This document shows positions 10,196 through 30,476 of a stretch of DNA of 64,000 nt, one piece after another (the stretch's first letter is position 1; each line of letters begins with the position of its first letter). The notes below the pieces were generated by a model. That model made no database searches and was not told where the DNA came from. It worked only from the letters and a program-made list of their open reading frames with translations. The DNA comes from Parapristionchus giblindavisi. Taxonomy: Eukaryota > Nematoda > Chromadorea > Rhabditida > Diplogasteridae. Location of the stretch: contig CALSFV010000038.1 of assembly GCA_943737045.1 (NCBI GenBank), positions 434,001 to 498,000 on the forward strand, written 5' to 3'. The position numbers and the translations under genes are program-made.

Positions 10196-12232
10196 TGCAA
10201 AGAGAATAGAAAGAATGAATTGATAGACAGAAAGTGAATGAAAGAGTTTAAGAACTAAAAACAAACCAGAGATGAGAGAAAATCTCCTAAAATGGAAATC
10301 CTTAGAGATCATCTGTTCCTTTGAGGGGTATCTTGTCTATAGAATATGGGTGTATTCTGTGAATTTTGTTCCTATCCGACATAGAACTCTTATATTGAGA
10401 TGGACGTCTGTCGCACTTTTGGGAAAAAACTTAGGACACGAAATTTTACGAGAAAAAAAAGAACACAGATGTAAACAAAAAATAAAAACAATTGGGAACA
10501 TCTGAAGGAGATGGACATTGGTGTTGATTAAAAGGAGAGGACAAATATGGGGGAGGAATGAGGAGAGAGAGGGAGAGGGAGAGATAGAAGGGAGAGGGAG
10601 AGACGGATTCTGGATGTTAATATTGTAGAGCAGATAGATAATGAGATGTCAGATGAATAATAAAATTAAATATTAAATAGAAATCAAAAGAGAATATATT
10701 CCCTATGACGAATGTGCTTATTCTATCATTAAAGGCACGCCTCGAGCTAACTTTACTCTGCTCTGGCAACACTCTCTCGTGGCAAAGATTGCGAGAGAAC
10801 ATTGCCAGAATAGAGTTACAGCTACAAAATAGCTCGGGGTGTCCCTCATATCGTTTCGATTAATCAATGGAATAATTCACAAATCTTATGAAAACGAGAA
10901 TATTAACAATTTCTAATGGATTGAATCAGAGATATCAGGAGTTTTCATCTCGACAGGAAATGAGTTTTTGATGTCTGAATGGTTCATGTTAAAATGATAA
11001 ATGAGATATTATTAAAGAATTATTGCAGAATATGATCATTGATTAAATATAAAATATAAATTGTTAATTTGAATTAAGGGAATTGAGAATATATTGATGT
11101 GGGCATATTTGAATGGTTAGATAGAAAAAGAATTCAATGGAAGGGAAATGAATTTTCAGAGATTTTAAATGCGAATGAGTGAAGAAAACAACTAATGTAG
11201 ATTCTCCAACCAAAATAATCACATCTTTAGAGAAAAAAAAACGAGAATATATGATAAGAATAAGAAGAAGAGAGTGATATAGAAAGATATATAGACAATG
11301 GATGGGGACCAAGATTGAAGAGAATAAAAGAAGAGGGAAAAGGAAACGGAAGTACTTGAAGACGACTATTGAAGAACAATGAAACAAATACCATGAATAA
11401 ACTCAGTTCGTAATCGATAATTATGGTAGATATTCTGTTGTTTGTACATTTGGAGAATCCCTTGGGTAAGATAAGAGTACTTTACTCAGACGATGAAGTT
11501 ACATTGAACGAGTTCCGAGAATGAACTCCAATATATCACAAAACATGGGAAATGAGAATGGAATCATACATAGGCGTCGACATGGGGGTGCCCCCTGTAA
11601 AATTAGGGCTTTTCGAAAATTTGTGGAAAATTCATGTAAAAAATGTCGTCCAGCCTAAATTTTTGAAAAAAGTGAAGGCCCCTGTAAAATTAACCATTTT
11701 TCGTTCGGATGCCCCTGTAGAATCGTGCTACAGGTATCTCTCCCATGTATGAATGGAATAGTATGAGGATACCGTAATCTAGATGGTTTTATTTAGAAAA
11801 AAGACTGGTAGAAGCTAAAAATAAGCTCGCTTTCTATTCTGGTGATGGTCATCGAGAATGAATATAATGTATGGTTCTTACAATGGGAAGAAGAAGAAGA
11901 AATGAAATGTGATGATTGGTTGAAGGGAGAGATTAACTTGAATGAAATGAAATGATTGAATTGCAATTGGTAAGAAGAGGAAATTAATGAAGGGTAAGTA
12001 CGATGAAGGAAGAAGATGAAGATGATGAAGAATGGGAAATACAAATTGAAATTAATTCTGTGTCTAAATTACATCGTATCAATTGAATATAATTTTGGGT
12101 AGTTATAAAGATGACCCGCTGTGCCCTCAACTCGACTAATCAGGTATACTGTGCATCTTATGATCAAACTTTTCTGCAGACTCGTTTTTCATTTTTCGGT
12201 CAAATTCGATTGATTCGAGTGTTGAGTTTCTC
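10196..12232. other. Gene-free interval with one MITE
   Basis: It contains a GAGGGAGAGGGAGAGA tract at 10565-10600, an inverted-repeat element at 10729-10846, and a purine-rich stretch (11200-11400). Three near copies of CCCCTGTARAATYR lie at about 11590-11730. Frames here lack splice structure or family motifs. An unspliced ATG at 12111 could be a small 5' exon of the zinc-finger gene. Confidence 0.35.
10729..10846. mobile_element. TTAAAGGCA-family MITE, copy 1
   Basis: Begins TTAAAGGCACGCCTCGAGCT and ends with a mutated complement (AGCTCGGGGTGTCCC). The interior has CTCTGGCAACACTCTCTCG and GCGAGAGAACATTGCCAGA, themselves an inverted pair. The same order recurs at 23981 and 31157. Confidence 0.7.
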
Positions 12233-12240
12233 GATTTCAG
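12233..12240 (+). promoter_or_regulatory. Possible trans-splice acceptor of the zinc-finger gene
   Basis: GATTTCAG lies 26 bases before the chosen ATG at 12267. Reading back from that ATG meets stops, so this site is either a cis-intron end within the 5' UTR or a spliced-leader acceptor. The latter is inferred from the nematode-like setting. Confidence 0.35.
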
Positions 12241-12266
12241 TTGTTAATAGTATAGTGGGAGTGTGG

Positions 12267-14638
<2,372 letters not shown>

Positions 14639-15281
14639 TCTCCAATCGATAGTTGTGCCAATAATATTGATTAGTCATTCTAATATATCTGTTCATTATT
14701 GATTCATTGCGGGTTGTTTTTAGTGTTCTGTTCATACATATTGTGATCATATTGTTTCTATTAGATCTGTTATGATATTGTCTAATAGGTCACAATATCA
14801 TTTGTCCCCTCTCTCTTAATGTACGTGTAATAACTAGAAAACGATGAATTGCTAATGAACATTCCAATGATGTTTGCTTTTATATGTACATTTGAGGGGT
14901 GAAGATTACTGTATGGCATCAAATGTATGATCCAATTGATAAATCGTTTTACATGTAAATTCTATTCGGGACACTTTGATATTAATGATAGATTTGACAA
15001 TAAATCGAAACTAGAATAAGGTTGTTGTGTTACAAAAATAATATTTTTCGTAAAAAAATATTTATTTGGTACGAACAATTGGTATGTTTACACCCGCTTG
15101 CACTTACTCTTTAGTCTAAATTCGGCATTCTTCTTCGTCATCGGAATTAAATAATATTTAGCGTATTTTTTTTAAATATTGATTTGCTCTGTTATATTTT
15201 TGTTATATTGGTCTTATTTTATGCTATGATTATTCTCGATGTTCCATTCTATAGCTTTCAACGAAATTTTAACTGCTTCAG
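14639..15281. other. Spacer between zinc-finger gene and NOP2
   Basis: AT-rich. It should hold the zinc-finger 3' UTR and the NOP2 promoter. No repeat family or RNA gene is seen. Confidence 0.4.
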
Positions 15282-20951
<5,670 letters not shown>

Positions 20952-21343
20952 ATTACGGTAGATTATTCATAGTATTGATCCATTCACATCTCCTAATTAC
21001 ATCTATATTACTGTTATATTACCCCTCCCTTTATATCTCTCTATCAAGTTGTTATTGATTTATTCCATTTCTTTATCAATACATTAATTGTTTCATGGTT
21101 TGAATCGGAAGGAATGCTCTTTGTTGATGTTGTTTGTGTTTTCATCACAATTTGTCTGTTTTCATGTTTTCAATATGTTACTGTTGTTACTGAGTTGTTA
21201 CTTTATATTTTAATGAAGGAAATCTTTATTATTCTCGATTCAATGATATTTTACATGATTAAGTGATTAAGTTCATTCGGAATGAGGACTATGAGGTGGC
21301 ATGTATAGGGAATCAATATTATTCAATCAATTATATTGATTGA
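20952..21343. other. Spacer between convergent NOP2 and the next gene
   Basis: The 3' ends of two convergent genes face each other. T-rich, no repeat or gene seen. Confidence 0.4.
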
Positions 21344-23098
21344 TTATCGTTCATTAGATAGGTCCATCAGTATGGGTCGACTATGGAAAGATGAAGGAGA
21401 TGGAGAAGGTGGAGGAATAAGTTGAATACGAGGGAAAGTAAGATGAGATGATGAAGATGATAATATAGATGGACGACGTCGACGAATTGATGGAAGAGGA
21501 AGAGGAGGAGGATACGTCTCAAGTGTACCTCCTACTCTATAATCATTATATACATTAGATGAGTACGGTAGATAGTTACAGTACCTCGGAGATTTGGTTG
21601 CGAGTTCACGTGCTACTTTCAGTGTCAGAGGAGGACGCATGTATCTGGAACGATCAGATTTGATCTTTGATCTTTGATCTCTTCTAACCGTCCATCTCCA
21701 ACGCGTACACGAGGCATCTTCGATATAGGAATAGGAAGAGGTTTGAGAGGGCCGACAATTGATGGGAACTGAAAGATCAAAGATCAATTGTTAAAATAGA
21801 AAGTTTGAACCTCGATGGTTTTTTCTGGCTCAGAGTCATGTCTTGCTCCGAATGAGAATCGTTCGAAGACTGGACTGTCATTCTCCTGATATCGATTGAT
21901 TCATTAACATCTACACTATTCTACAGTAACCTACCGTATTCAATTCTTCTTCTTCTCTATCTACTTCTATTTTGAATGAAGGGATAAGAGTAGGGAATAT
22001 CGGGCGCGATTGTCGAACTCTGTACAATAATCTCACAAGTCAAATAGTTCTGAAGGGAAGACTTACGGTGGACGATGAGTATTGATTGGATGAGACATTC
22101 TATTGATTGGTAGAGCTGGTGGAAGTGGCATAAAGGCTGATCCAACTGTCAATGGAGGAATAAAATCGATTGATATCTACAGTTACCTCTTACCATTCTT
22201 TCTTGCTTTGATCTGGTTCCTGACACGATTCTCTTCCTGCCATTCTACCGTATCCTCTCTATTGTGTTCATTGCTGCCAGTGTACCATGGTCTGTGGTCA
22301 TTTGGATACGGTATGATTGGTCCGGGATACTGTATCAATTCTGGATACTGTACTCTTCTAAGATGACGTTTACTGATATTATTAGCGTTATCATCAAATG
22401 GTTCGTCTTGACCATTCAATGATCTTCTTAATTCTCCTTTCATCACTAAATCTTCTATAAATTCTTCAATTATCGATCTCATTTCTTTCTGATCTGCTCC
22501 TTTCTCAGATGCGTCCCATACTCGTTTCTGCAATGACTACAACACTCACTCGAGATGCGTCAGTGCACACCATCGATGCACACTTACCAGAAGACGACGA
22601 TACAGTGCTGGAGGCAGTAGCTGAGCGTACATAGAACACTCGGGCTTGCGCGCTTCGTGTGCTCGGATCTCCAGCTAAAGAGGATACAGTATAATTATGA
22701 ATGGATGATCTTTGATCTTTGAGTTACTTGAATACTCTCCCACTCCTTATCTGTTAGTCTAGATCGAACAAAAGTGAGAACAAATTGCATTACCTTAAAA
22801 ATCGATAATGGATTAAATGATAATAAACAAAGGAGACAAACATGAACAGCATTCTTTCCATTAAAATTATCATGAACAATACTTCGAAGAGTTGATCTCT
22901 CGTTTTTATCCAAGAATCTGAAAACAACGAAAAGTTTGACATAAAAAGAAAAAAATCCAGTCAGCGAATCATGAAAAATAAATCTTTAAACCTTTCAAGA
23001 GCATCTTTGGGACCAATACAAGCACCCACAAGGAATGATTCTGTTTGAAGAACATCAAAGGTCATCGAAAGAATTATGATTGATATTACATTTCTCAT
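21344..23098 (-). CDS. Unrecognised secreted protein, Pro-rich C-terminus
   Basis: Spliced on the - strand from ATG 23098 to TAA 21344-21346 in about nine exons that keep one frame. The N-terminus MRNVISIIILSMTFDVL looks like a signal peptide or a single anchor. Helical segments follow: IGPKDALERFLDKNERSTLR, a phenylalanine-rich stretch with RSRLTDKEWESIQ, and KGADQKEMRSIIEEFIEDLV. Pro/Arg-rich low-complexity sequence (PPPLPLPSIRRRRPS, LIPPPSPSPSS) makes up the C-terminal 80 residues. The helical N-terminal half resembles small nematode-specific secreted domains in general style, but no family is claimed. GATCAAA repeats occur in the intron near 21660. Confidence 0.6.
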
Positions 23099-24180
23099 CT
23101 GAAAATATCGATTGACTATAGATCAATAGAAATGGAGTATATAGGTGGATGGTAGAGTACATCTATAGAGGGAGAGGGAGAGATCCAAGAGGGAGATGGA
23201 GAGATCCCAAAAGGTGTTAGATATCCCGTGTCTTCTCTAATAGAATCTCTTGAAACAACAAAGAGAAGAAGAAAGAGTTAAATTTCACATAGAAAGAAGA
23301 AGAAGATGATGAAGATGAAGATGAAGAAGTAGATAGAGTAGACTTGATTAGATGTGGATGAACATACTTGACCTATGTAAACAGTCATCAGAGTACAATA
23401 ACATCCCTTTAAAATGAACCCTTATCGCCTCTTCATTTCCTATACTATCTTGTTGATTGCAGCGATTGAAAAGTATATACTAGTATATGCATCAATTTTT
23501 GACTACATATTTTATTATACTTTCTGCATGGATATTTTTAATAATCATAGTGAACGTGAATGATAATGACAAATATTGTTTATGATATGGGTCAAACTGT
23601 CTTATTACTGTGCAGATTTGTTATTCATTGACATGATTGTGAGTGAACTGTTTGTGTACATATTCATATTTTTGCAATTCTATCGATCGATAATCAATTA
23701 CTTTCAATTATCGATCGATTATGAACAGAGGAGATAAGAAGTTCACAATACTTTGATTAACCTAATCAACTAATGAGCGGTTAATCACATGTTCTCACTT
23801 ATTGTTCTTGATAAGAAGAGGGAGAGGGAGAGATTCTAGAGAGAGAGGGAGAGACAAGGAGGGGAATAGAATAGATAAGGATAGTATATGAATAGGGCAC
23901 CTTTCTTCATTACGTGCCATCATGATCATCTCTATCATTCAATTATTTACGCTTCTCCATGGTTTGTTTTCTATATCCCTTTAAAGGCATACCCCAAGCT
24001 AATTTTTTTCTTCGAATTGGCAATACTCTCTCATATGCAAAGAAAGCGAGAGAGTATGGCCAGAGCGGAGAGTTTCAAATCAGCTTACTCTCTGTTTAGA
24101 AAATGGAGTTTTAAAAATGTTTTGAAACATATTTTCAGCGATTCAAACAATACTGTATATTTTTCAAATACTCTTTTCAG
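23099..24180. other. Divergent promoter interval with GA-rich tracts and a MITE
   Basis: GAGGGAGAGGGAGAGA occurs on the + strand at about 23167 and again at about 23818. GAAGAAGATGATGAAGATG lies near 23300. A TTAAAGGCA-family element begins at 23981. The first exon(s) of the + lipase gene may lie at the right end but could not be placed. Confidence 0.4.
23981..24092. mobile_element. TTAAAGGCA-family MITE, copy 2 (right end degraded)
   Basis: Begins TTAAAGGCATACCCCAAGCT. It contains ATTGGCAATACTCTCTC and GCGAGAGAGTATGGCCAGAG in the same order as the copies at 10729 and 31157. The right terminus is not recognisable. Confidence 0.65.
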
Positions 24181-26767
24181 TGAGTCAATCAATAATTGAT
24201 CCAAGATCAGTACTCGATTCACTTCCTTCATACAAACAATATATTGATCTACGACAGAAATATGTTGACATCACACAAGGTATATTGATTGATTCCAATG
24301 ATCTAATCAATAATCAATATAGATTATCCCTATGGCGTTGATGATTTCGATTGTCCTAAAATCGAGCCTACTCCTGGCGGTGCAAAAGTGAGCTTGTTTT
24401 TTCGCTTTAAATCATTTTCTAATTATTTACATATTCGAGGATATTCATCATCTACGACCGAGTGATATCAAGATTGTCGCAGCATTAGGAGATTCACTTA
24501 CGGTATATATCTAGTTATTATTGATTGAATTGAAGATATTATTGATTGATTTGTAGGCAGGTAGAGAAGCTCTGACTACTAAAGCAATGGACTTTGGTAC
24601 AGAATATCGAGGAATATCATTTGATGCAGGAGGGGATGAAGGATTGAAGACAAGAACTACCATACCGAGTTAGTTTAGAGATATATTTTTATTTTTTTAA
24701 ATTTATTATATTATTTTTAGAAATTCTCATAATGATAACTAGATGTTTCGTGTTTGGGTTATTGAGTAAAGTAATCCTTGCATACCCAGTTTTTCGTTTT
24801 GTATCTTTTAGAGTTCTCATAATGTGTATTTTCTTCAAGATTTGTATTTAGGTAAAAGTATCTGAAAATGACATGAGAATAGTTTTCTTCAGATATTCTC
24901 TCCAAGTTTTCTCCCTCTGTGATTGGATCTTCAAAAGGAACAAGAAAAGGACAATTTTTATCTAGATCATTACCGATTAGTGAAGACTTCAATGTTGCTA
25001 TTAGTGGAGCGAGAAGTATTGATCTCATGTCACAGGTTGGTAGATCTATTACTTTTTTTTAGTTTTGATAGAGAATCATAAACCCTGTCTCACTGTCTTA
25101 GCGAGTTTTAAAATATTTCGTTTTTTTGGTGCTCGATATCCAATTTGGTGTTAGTAATCTATCCATTTTATACAATATTTCTTCGTACCCTGAGAATGAG
25201 AGAGGACGTTGGAGAGAAAGTTGACAATATTTTAAAGTGACATATGGAGCTATTTTGAAACTAGGCAATACTGGCAATGCTCCATCGCTTTCGTTGTCTA
25301 CGATACAGCGTTATGCCAGAGGGGTTATTCAAATTTTTGACGCAGTGAGCCTTTAATAATAATGCAATAAATTTCATCTATTATTTAATATTATTATTAT
25401 TTTAAAAAAATATTTAGGTAGAAGAGTTGGAGAGACGATTGAATGTTTCATCAAATGTGAATATGAATGAAGATTGGAAGTTGATCACTCTATTTATTGG
25501 ATCGAATGATTTGTGTGCATATCAATCTAATATGGTATCAATCAATAATTGTCGAGTTTGAAATATGAAATAAATTTCAGACGGAAACGTCAGCTGAATC
25601 ATTTGGAAATAGAATTAGAGAAGTTCTTATTAGGATCAAAAAGAATATTCCAAGGTTGGAAAATTATTATATTATATTTATTCCTCTTTACTTTATTTCC
25701 TTTCTGTTTTTTAAAAAAAATATTGTGATTTTTCTCTCAAAAATTGTATATAATAAAATATTATAGTGATACTATTCTTTTCCTAGGTCATTTATCAATT
25801 TGTTACCTCCATTCAATGTATTTGCTCTATTGGAAACACACGAATCGGTTCCATTTTGTGTTCAATTCCATAAGTAAGATCCTATTATTGATTAGTTCAT
25901 TGATTACGATTCCCATTCAGATTAGCCTGTCCATCTCTATTCGAATTATCGATTGATCAAGGATTTGATCTATTCAATCGATATGTATCATCTCTTATTG
26001 ATTTATCGAATGAAATGAACGATGAAACATTTGCTGTTACGCTAAATCCCGCACTGAATCTGGAGAAACTTCCTAAAATTTGGGTTGGTTTAAAACTCAC
26101 TCAAATATGTAATTAAATAATATAATTAAGGGAACTCCTCATTACGCTCTTCTAGCTGTTGATTGTTTCCATTTCTCTGGCATGACTCATGATGTAGCGG
26201 CAAAGATTGTATGGGAGAATCTAATGTCGTCTGAGGTATACGGTAAAATTGATCTTTGAACTTTGATCTATTCAGAATGACAGAACGAATGCCAGTGACT
26301 TCTCTTCATTGAAGTTAAACAATATCAAATGTCCATTGGAGGTTAATTATTATTGATTTGATATTATGGTATTGTGAAGTGAATATACTGTATGTTATTT
26401 CAGAGTTGTCCATATCTCTACACAAATAAAACTAAATGTACACCGACTAAACCTTCATTGAGAGTATTAATAAACCGAGAAGTGGATAGCACATCTAAAA
26501 GTACGTCCCTCTTAATTCTCAAGAATCGTTTGATCTTTGATCTTTACAGCTGACAATGGTCAAATGATATTGATGTTAATTGGAATTGTAATGGGATTGT
26601 CACTATTAGCCCTTGGCACTCTAATGACTATCGTACGATTCCGAAGGAGGTACATTTTAAATTTAATTCAATTGAATGATTTTGTAAATCGAAATTTCAG
26701 ATACAAGAAGAAGATGAACGAGAGAACACCTTTATTGACTGCACATTACTACGAAACCAGCTTTTGA
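24181..26767 (+). CDS. Phospholipase B1-like GDSL lipase, type I membrane protein (5' exon missing)
   Basis: Exons from 24181 to TGA 26765-26767 read in one frame. HHLRPSDIKIVAALGDSLTA carries the GDSL serine block typical of PLB1. YRGISFDAGGDEGL and TIPNILSKFSPSVIGSS follow. NVAISGARSIDLMSQ is block II. WKLITLFIGSNDLCAY is the GxND block. FINLLPPFNVFALLE is next. LLAVDCFHFSGMTHDVAAKIVWENL gives the Asp and His of the catalytic triad. A single transmembrane helix (MILMLIGIVMGLSLLALGTL) is followed by a short basic tail, RFRRR-YKKKMNERTPLL. The enzyme should hydrolyse acyl chains of phospholipids outside the cell or in the secretory lumen. The signal-peptide exon was not found. In the intron at 24671-24897 a decoy acceptor (24719) also leads into an ATTCTC-containing sequence. 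Confidence 0.88.
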
Positions 26768-27226
26768 TTGTTTTTATATGTCTTCTTTATTGTTATCCTT
26801 AATTGTTGAAACGGGTCTTTTTGTTTTTCTAAATTGCGATATTGTCACAACAATGTCTTGCTTGATAAATATTCTAAGAATAATTGAGAATTCTCTTGAA
26901 AGTTCTCAGCCAACTCACATATTAATGTTAACAGTATATGAAAAATAATTAAGTAAATAAATAAGTAAATAAAATTAAAAATATTATTTTGAAAAAAAAT
27001 TTGAAATCGCGGCGAAAGTGTGGAATTTCATAATTTGGCACACCATGGTGTAATCGCGCACTTTTTGGCTCGCTCCGCCTACTTTTCAATTTCCGCGTGT
27101 TTTCGCTACATTTTAATTGCGCTGTTTTATTTGAATTTTTGAGCGTTGCAACTTTTTCTAGTTGTTATTAATTAGATTTATTCATTCTCTTTTCATTGAA
27201 GAGTTCTTCCTTTCGTTCTCTGCCCT
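26768..27226. other. Spacer upstream of LYRM4
   Basis: Contains AATAAGTAAATAAAAT-type AT runs and a GC-richer patch at 27003-27110 with an imperfect inverted pair around GGCACACCATGGTG. No gene seen. Presumed promoter of LYRM4. Confidence 0.35.
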
Positions 27227-27757
27227 ATGACGGGCACGATTTCTCGTTCTGTCTGGATCAATCTGTACAAGCAACTACAGAGAGAGGCCGACAAGGTTCA
27301 TCCACAATCCTCTGACTACAGAAATCATTGTGTTCTGTTCAGCTTGCACAGTACAATCATCGTTCATTTGCTCATCGTCGTATTCGTGATTACTTCGAGG
27401 CAAACAAAGGAGTCACTGACGTTGCTCAACAACAGAAACTACTCAAGGTTTATTATTGTGACTCTTGTTATTTTCATTCACCACTATTAATCAATATCTA
27501 ATCTTTCTCGAATGATGTCATGATCTATTTCAGGAGGGACAAGACGCACTTGCAGTAATCAAACGACAGACTGTGCTTGGACAGGTTTTATTCTATTTCG
27601 TAGTAAACAATACATCTTTCATATCGTTCATAACCTTTTTGATTAGATGTGAGTATATCACATACTATTCATATTATATTTTCAGCTTTACCCTCATCGT
27701 AAGACTTTTGTTGAAGAAGAAGTCGACGCTGCGAAGCCCAAGCCTAAGAGGCATTAA
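27227..27757 (+). CDS. LYRM4: LYRM4/ISD11, mitochondrial cysteine-desulfurase partner
   Basis: Four exons (27227-27295, 27352-27447, 27534-27584, 27686-27757) give exactly 95 codons; the human protein has 91. The LYR-type motif appears as LYKQLQREADK, with Lys in place of Arg. YNHRSFAHRRIRDYFEANKG, VTDVAQQQKLLKEG, LAVIKRQTVLGQLYP and KTFVEEE match the conserved core of ISD11 along its whole length. ISD11 binds and stabilises NFS1 with acyl-ACP in the mitochondrial matrix for Fe-S cluster synthesis. The MAT1 gene starts 90 bases after the stop in the same direction, which suggests joint transcription. Confidence 0.92.
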
Positions 27758-27829
27758 GGTTACTTTATCTTTGTTGTATTAATATTAATTGAAATTGTGG
27801 TAAGCATCTTAAATATTACTCATATATCA

Positions 27830-27836
27830 TTTTCAG
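27830..27836 (+). promoter_or_regulatory. TTTTCAG acceptor before the MAT1 start (possible trans-splice site)
   Basis: It lies 11 bases before the MAT1 ATG and 72 bases after the LYRM4 stop. No 5' exon of MAT1 is possible without overlapping LYRM4. In nematode operons downstream genes are trans-spliced at such sites; this use is inferred. Confidence 0.5.
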
Positions 27837-27847
27837 ATATATCAATA

Positions 27848-30212
27848 ATGAAGGAGTGTAGTAAGTGTAAATCGAATGAATACACTAACAAATCACTCGT
27901 CATGCTCATCAATGAGTGTGCTCATCCATTGTGCAGGTACGGTAGATTATGATATACTGTAGATGATATTGATTAGATTACGGTAGATAGATTATGACAT
28001 ACTGTAGATGATATTGATTAGAGTGTAATCAAAGATATATTGTAATGACTATAATAGAGTTGTTTTCTCAATTCTCGTCTATTATTCTCAAAGGGATTGG
28101 CCTCATTAGACTTGATCTCATTATTATGTGTGATGGTATCTATGATTATTGATTTCTACAGGAACTGTGTCGACAATTTGTATGCTCGCAATGCAGCTCC
28201 GTGTCATATTTGTGGTCGAATACTGAGGAAGAATACCTTCTGGGAACAAGTAACAATATTTATTTATATATTTTTATTACAAGAACATTATTCATTTCTT
28301 GTTACTAATATGAATAAATGAATTTTGAATAAGTGAATATTTTAATTGTAGGTATTCGACGATCCTCTTATTGAGAAAGAGAATAATATTAGAAAGAGAT
28401 TGAGAAAGATTTATAATCTGAAGGCAGATGAATTCCCCACTCTACGTGATTTCAATGATTATCTTGAACAGTACGTCTACTTTTAAGATATAATTACTCG
28501 TGCTGGCGTTATTTCTCCTGTAAAACATACGATATTTTTAATCTTCCTGAGTTATGTGTATTGTTAGTGTATCGGTTGTGTGTTATAGCTCTGTAGCGGG
28601 GATTCTGGGCATACATTTTCGGCGCCCTCACCGGATTTTTAATATCGTTATTTTTCGCTTAAAATGTGAAAAAAATGAGGTTTATATAGTGGTTAGTTCA
28701 CAAAAATACGCGATATATAGTGGATAGATCCTCACACTGTGAGGGTATGAAAATGTATCCTTCAATCAGGTCAGACCCCAATGCAGGCTCACCAAGTCTG
28801 GTCCAAATAGTATAAATGTATCCATGAAGATGAATACAAATGTATCCGTGAAGTATGACATCTAACGACTACCAACCGATGACAATAATGTTTATATGTG
28901 CTATAAATAAATTTATGCGTTTTACATGATAGGCTCCTTGTCCAGTTTTCTTCACCTGTTACTATTTGAATTGAATACATGAAATACCTATACCTTTTAC
29001 TTTAACGGTTAGGGTTGAGGCAATTATTATGATCATTATTTATTTCACATTCATTATTAATTAATTGTTCTTTCAGATTCGAAATAATCGTTTGTAATCT
29101 GGCGAATGACGTAGAGGTGGACGAGACTGAGAGGATGATCCATGAATTCAAAGAAGCTAATGCTGAATTGATTGAAAGGAATAGGAGAAGGTACGGTAGT
29201 TATGAGAAAGAATGTGGATCACGAAGTGACTTTATAGATTGGATGATGATCAATTATGGGTACAGGAGCAGTTACAGCAAGAGAAAGAACAAAAGAAGAG
29301 ATTGCATGATGTTTTGGTGAGTTCAGTTGTCCTTCATATTTATTTTTTTATTTATATTAATGTATTTAAAAATTTTTATTTGTATTATATTACATTGCTT
29401 ATTCCTTATTTGTATCCTTATTTTCACTCTTGCTCTAATTTTGATTAGGTGTACTTTTGTTTTTGTTGTAGATAGGAAATATGTAATGAAAAGTATACTA
29501 TCCATTTATTGATCTTTGATTAAGCCATTATTTATTTTTTATTAATTTATCATTGTTATTAACAATATATTGTAGATGGCAGAGCAGACAGCTGCATCCG
29601 ATAGAGTTGCAGCACAGAGAGATACAAAGGCTATTATGGAGGAGATTAGACATAGTGGAGTACCTGCTGAGGTACTATATCCATTTATTGATCTTTGATC
29701 TTTGACTTCAATCATATCTGATTGCAGCAAATCCTTGATCGTGAGCGTAAACGTCAGATTGAGGCGGAATTGGAACAGAAAGAGGAATCAGAAAGGAAGA
29801 AGAGATTGATGAAGGGTACGGTAGCTATTGGTATACTGTAATTATATGATTATGGATTGGTATCTGATTATGTATGATTACAGATACAACACGGAAGAGG
29901 AATGCGGATCAGATATCATTCTCAATTGGTACACGAAGAGGAATCGAACCTACATTCTCTTATGTTCCTCCTGTTCTTCCAATGAATGGTCCTGATATGC
30001 CTTCAATGGGTACTGTACTTTATCTTTATCGATTACCGTATACTCACAGTCTACAGTATACATATGGATTGTTTCTAGATGATTTGGAATCACTTGGATA
30101 TCTTGAACATATGCGTGCTCCTCGTCCTGATGCTCTAGCTGGTGGATATGTGGCTGCTCTGGGTGCTGCAAGAGCTCTATTAGAAGCGAGAGTTGATCTA
30201 TTGGCTTTCTAA
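27848..30212 (+). CDS. MNAT1: MAT1/MNAT1, CDK-activating kinase assembly factor
   Basis: The N-terminus is a C3HC4 RING finger: CSKCKSNEYTNKSLVMLINE, CAHPLCRNCVDNLY, CHICGRILRKNTFWEQVFDD. The MAT1 centre follows: RKRLRKIYNLKADEFPTLRD, FNDYLEQFEIIVCNLANDV and a long coiled coil (LQQEKEQKKRLHDVL, AIMEEIRHSGVPAEQIL). The C-terminus LESLGYLEHMRAP, ALAGGYVAALGAARALL matches the cyclin H/CDK7-binding end of human MAT1 and stops at 30210-30212. MAT1 joins CDK7 and cyclin H and tethers them to TFIIH. Exons are short except around a 590-base intron (28483-29076) that carries a MITE. Possibly the second gene of a LYRM4-MAT1 operon. Confidence 0.92.
28611..28758. mobile_element. ATACATTTTC-family MITE, copy 2 (MAT1 intron)
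   Basis: Starts ATACATTTTCGGCGCCCTCA and ends GTGAGGGTATGAAAATGTAT. The interior keeps the order seen at 19103-19292: TCGTTATTTTTCGC, then TTTATATAGTGG, then ATCCTCAC. Confidence 0.75.
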
Positions 30213-30476
30213 TCTCATCCCTCTTATCCTCTTCCTTCCCTTATCATTAATAGGACAGTTTACCTCATATTGTTGTTAAATGTATACATATGCATCGTGT
30301 GTAATAATGACTTGAATAGTAATAAAATATTTTGTTTATGTACTTTATCTGTTCCAGTCTGTTATGTGTGTCAGTCTACTCTGGAATGGTGTTAGTTCAA
30401 TCCACTTTGATATCTATATTCGGTGTGAGTGAGTACGGTATAATGAGACGGTGTATGGTGTAGGTCCGATTGGTAA

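Noticed and set aside
11552..11752. 66-codon + frame with three CCCCTGTARAAT repeats
   Set aside because: Repetitive, no splice context, no recognised protein.
24719..24860. Alternative exon of the lipase gene beginning at the acceptor TTTTTAG (24719)
   Set aside because: It continues in phase but gives KILIMITRCFVFG in place of the conserved TIPNILSKFSPS. The acceptor at about 24897 restores the family sequence.
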